Assembly (NCBI RefSeq): GCF_001715295.1
Contig: NZ_MDKB01000002.1
Span: 1,448,313 to 1,512,312 of the forward strand
Direction: 5' to 3'
Source of the DNA: Streptomyces griseus
Lineage (GTDB): Bacteria; Actinomycetota; Actinomycetes; Streptomycetales; Streptomycetaceae
Length of the DNA: 64,000 bases
Shown here: one piece after another, positions 62,308 through 64,000 of the stretch
Layout of the letters: each line of letters begins with the position of its first letter
How positions within the stretch are numbered: position 1 is the first letter of the stretch
Notes under the pieces: generated by a model
Seen by the model: only the letters and a program-made list of their open reading frames with translations
Databases searched by the model: none
Told to the model about the DNA's origin: nothing
Translations under genes and position numbers: made by a program

Positions 62308-64000
62308 CTACTCGTTCGTGAACTCCTCGACCACCGTGGCCCCCAGCTCGCGGACGATCAGGTCGTGACCGGAGAGGGCGGAGTCCACCAGGTCCGGATC
62401 GTCCGCCTCCGCGGTGTCGTCCTCAGGCGCGACCGCACGCGGAGGCTCGGCGGCGGACCGTTCGTAGCCCTGCCGTTCGTAGCCCTGCCGTTCGTAGCCC
62501 TGCCGTTCCTGGGCCTGCTGCTCGGGCCGTCCCGGCTGCTGGGAAGGCGGCTGCTGCTGGGCCGGTGACTGCTGCTGCGCGGGGGCGGGCCGGGACGGTT
62601 CGTACGGCGCGGCCTGCGGAGCGGGCGCGGGCTGGTACGGAGCGGAGGCCGGGGGCCGGCCCCCTCCACCACCGCCACCGGTCTGCGGGGGCAGGCCGCC
62701 GCCACCCGACGGATCGACGACCGCGTCGACCCGCCACGTGGCGTTGAACTGCTCGGCGAGGGCCTGCTTGAGCACCTCCTCGCTGCCACTGCTGGAGAAG
62801 GTGTCGCGGGCGCCGGCGTTCAGGAACCCGAGCTGCAGTGTGGTGCCGTCGAATCCGGTGACCTGGGCGTTCTGACTGAGAAGGATCCAGGTGAACCGGC
62901 GGCGGTTCTTGACGGCCTCCAGGATGTCCGGCCACATGGCGCGGACCTGTGCCGCGCCCTGCGCCATGTCCTGCCCGCCCGCCGCGGGCGCCTGGGGGGC
63001 GGCCGGGGCCGGAGCGGGGGCGGCCGGCGTGGCCGCCTGCGGGGGTGCGGGCGGCGTACGGCCCGGCGCGGAGGCGGTCGGCCATCCACCGGGCCGGCGG
63101 GCAGCCTCCGGGCCGTTCGTGCCACCGCCCGGCCCCGCCGCCGCGGGCCAGGCCCCGGGTCGCTGGCCTCCGGCCGGGGCACCGGCCGGAGACGGCTGGC
63201 CGTGGGCCTGCGGGGCGGGCGCTGCTTCCGTGCGCGGCTGCTGCACGGGCTGCTGGGCCGGCGCCGCCTCGGGGGCAGGGGGCACGTCACGCGGCAGGCC
63301 GGCCGGGGCGCCGACGGGCGCCTCGCCGCGCACGGCCGCGCGCGCAGCGGCGGGACCGCCGCCGGGCAGCCCTGCGTCGGCCGCATGGGCTTCGGGCCCC
63401 GGTACGTACCCCATGGCGGGCCCTGCCCCCGCGGCGGCGAAGGACGCCCCGCGCTCCAGGCGGTCCAGCCGGGCCTGCAGCGAACGCTCGTCGTCGAAGG
63501 CGGCGGGCAGCAGCACCCGGGCACAGATCAGCTCCACCTGGAGCCGCGGGGAGGTCGCCCCGCGCATCTCCGTGAGTCCCTCGTTGACCAGGTCGGCGGC
63601 CCTGCTCAGCTCCGCGGCACCGAAGACGGCCGCCTGGTCCTGCATCCGCTGGACCACGTCGGCGGGGGCGTCGATGAGTCCCTTGTCCCCGGCGTCGGGC
63701 ACCGCGGCCAGAATCACCAGGTCGCGCAGGCGCTCCAGCAGGTCGGCGACGAAGCGCCGCGGGTCGTTCCCGCCCTCGATCACCCGGTCCACGACCTCGA
63801 AGGCCGCAGCCCCGTCGCCCGCCGCGAAGGCGTCCACGATGGAGTCGAGCAGGGAGCCGTCCGTATATCCGAGGAGCGAGGTCGCCATGGCGTATGTCAC
63901 ACCCTCGTCGCCCGCCCCGGCCAGCAACTGGTCCATGACGGACATGGAGTCACGCACGGACCCGGCCCCGGCGCGCACGACGAGCGGCAGCACCCCGTCC
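62308..64000 (-). CDS. dnaX: DNA polymerase III subunits gamma/tau (3' part of gene)
   Basis: The clamp-loader ATPase gene, entering from beyond the right edge; only the C-terminal 563 or so codons are in view. Recognisable is the end of the AAA+ module (VVRAGAGSVRDSMSVMDQLL) and domain III (RLRDLVILAAVPDA, LVNEGLTEMRGATSPRLQVE). A very long Pro/Ala/Gln-rich linker follows, then a tau-like C-terminal domain (WPDILEAVKNRRRFTWILLS). Near the end a tandem GYERQ motif is encoded by three 15-bp repeats at about 62462-62515. Confidence 0.95.
   Translation of the reverse strand, partial: DGVLPLVVRAGAGSVRDSMSVMDQLLAGAGDEGVTYAMATSLLGYTDGSLLDSIVDAFAAGDGAAAFEVVDRVIEGGNDPRRFVADLLERLRDLVILAAVPDAGDKGLIDAPADVVQRMQDQAAVFGAAELSRAADLVNEGLTEMRGATSPRLQVELICARVLLPAAFDDERSLQARLDRLERGASFAAAGAGPAMGYVPGPEAHAADAGLPGGGPAAARAAVRGEAPVGAPAGLPRDVPPAPEAAPAQQPVQQPRTEAAPAPQAHGQPSPAGAPAGGQRPGAWPAAAGPGGGTNGPEAARRPGGWPTASAPGRTPPAPPQAATPAAPAPAPAAPQAPAAGGQDMAQGAAQVRAMWPDILEAVKNRRRFTWILLSQNAQVTGFDGTTLQLGFLNAGARDTFSSSGSEEVLKQALAEQFNATWRVDAVVDPSGGGGLPPQTGGGGGGGRPPASAPYQPAPAPQAAPYEPSRPAPAQQQSPAQQQPPSQQPGRPEQQAQERQGYERQGYERQGYERSAAEPPRAVAPEDDTAEADDPDLVDSALSGHDLIVRELGATVVEEFTNE

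Noticed and set aside
62462-62515. Short repeats in dnaX as a regulatory or CRISPR feature
   Set aside because: They are in frame and encode a GYERQ repeat within the disordered linker of tau.

Overview
The window is chromosomal DNA of a Streptomyces-type actinomycete. It has very high G+C, third-position GC-biased reading frames, many GTG starts, and genes diagnostic of the genus: bldC, an lsr2 paralog, valine dehydrogenase, an ORF1590/SCO4114-type sporulation gene and an atrA-ndh pair. Gene order matches what I remember of the S. coelicolor core from roughly SCO4122 down to SCO4067 (dnaX). That synteny was recalled, not computed.

Layout. 1-420: tandem promoters of an rRNA operon lying just left of the window (minus strand), with a 22-bp perfect palindrome among them. 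419-9540: a MarR/MFS pair, a PAS-SpoIIE-HATPase phosphatase, type II NADH dehydrogenase divergent from an AtrA-like TetR regulator, and a one-piece ECF sigma/zinc finger/membrane/NPCBM sensor. 9.8-18.3 kb: an orphan asparagine-synthase-like (lasso-cyclase-like) protein, the TTA-containing sporulation gene, lhgO, trmB and a PrsW-family membrane protease. 18.4-24.5 kb: a direct repeat, an M23 endopeptidase under a c-di-AMP (ydaO) riboswitch, a SpoIIE phosphatase, a MerR-TipAS regulator, tRNA-fMet, two small ORFs, a rifampin ADP-ribosyltransferase and tRNA-Lys. 24.5-38.5 kb: an APC permease, a DEAD-box helicase with a repetitive RGG-like tail, a Pro-rich lipoprotein, a minimal metallopeptidase, a metallophosphoesterase, tRNA-Glu/Asp/Phe, a CcdA/DsbA thiol-redox operon, HrpA and a second tRNA-Asp. 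38.6-43.6 kb: a DUF6274-like gene, bldC, a conserved hypothetical, vdh and a DUF3073 gene.

43.6-64 kb is the purine region. It carries purM, purF, purS-purQ-purL (translationally coupled), purC and purD, all on the minus strand but separated by other genes, so they are several transcription units rather than one operon. Between them lie a META-domain lipoprotein, a mycothiol-dependent-type enzyme, an ArsR regulator with an M23 peptidase gene broken by a 162-bp MITE, an lsr2-like gene, three tRNA-Gly genes, a decayed response regulator and a dimethylformamidase-like protein. The window ends inside dnaX, preceded by a minisatellite.

The most unusual items are a tRNA-Gly(TCC) whose D- and T-loops depart from the elongator consensus in the way described for the staphylococcal cell-wall tRNA-Gly; the MITE that splits the M23 gene, plus a relic of the same element 26 kb away; and the sigma-to-NPCBM fusion. 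Everything here was read by eye, without database searches.
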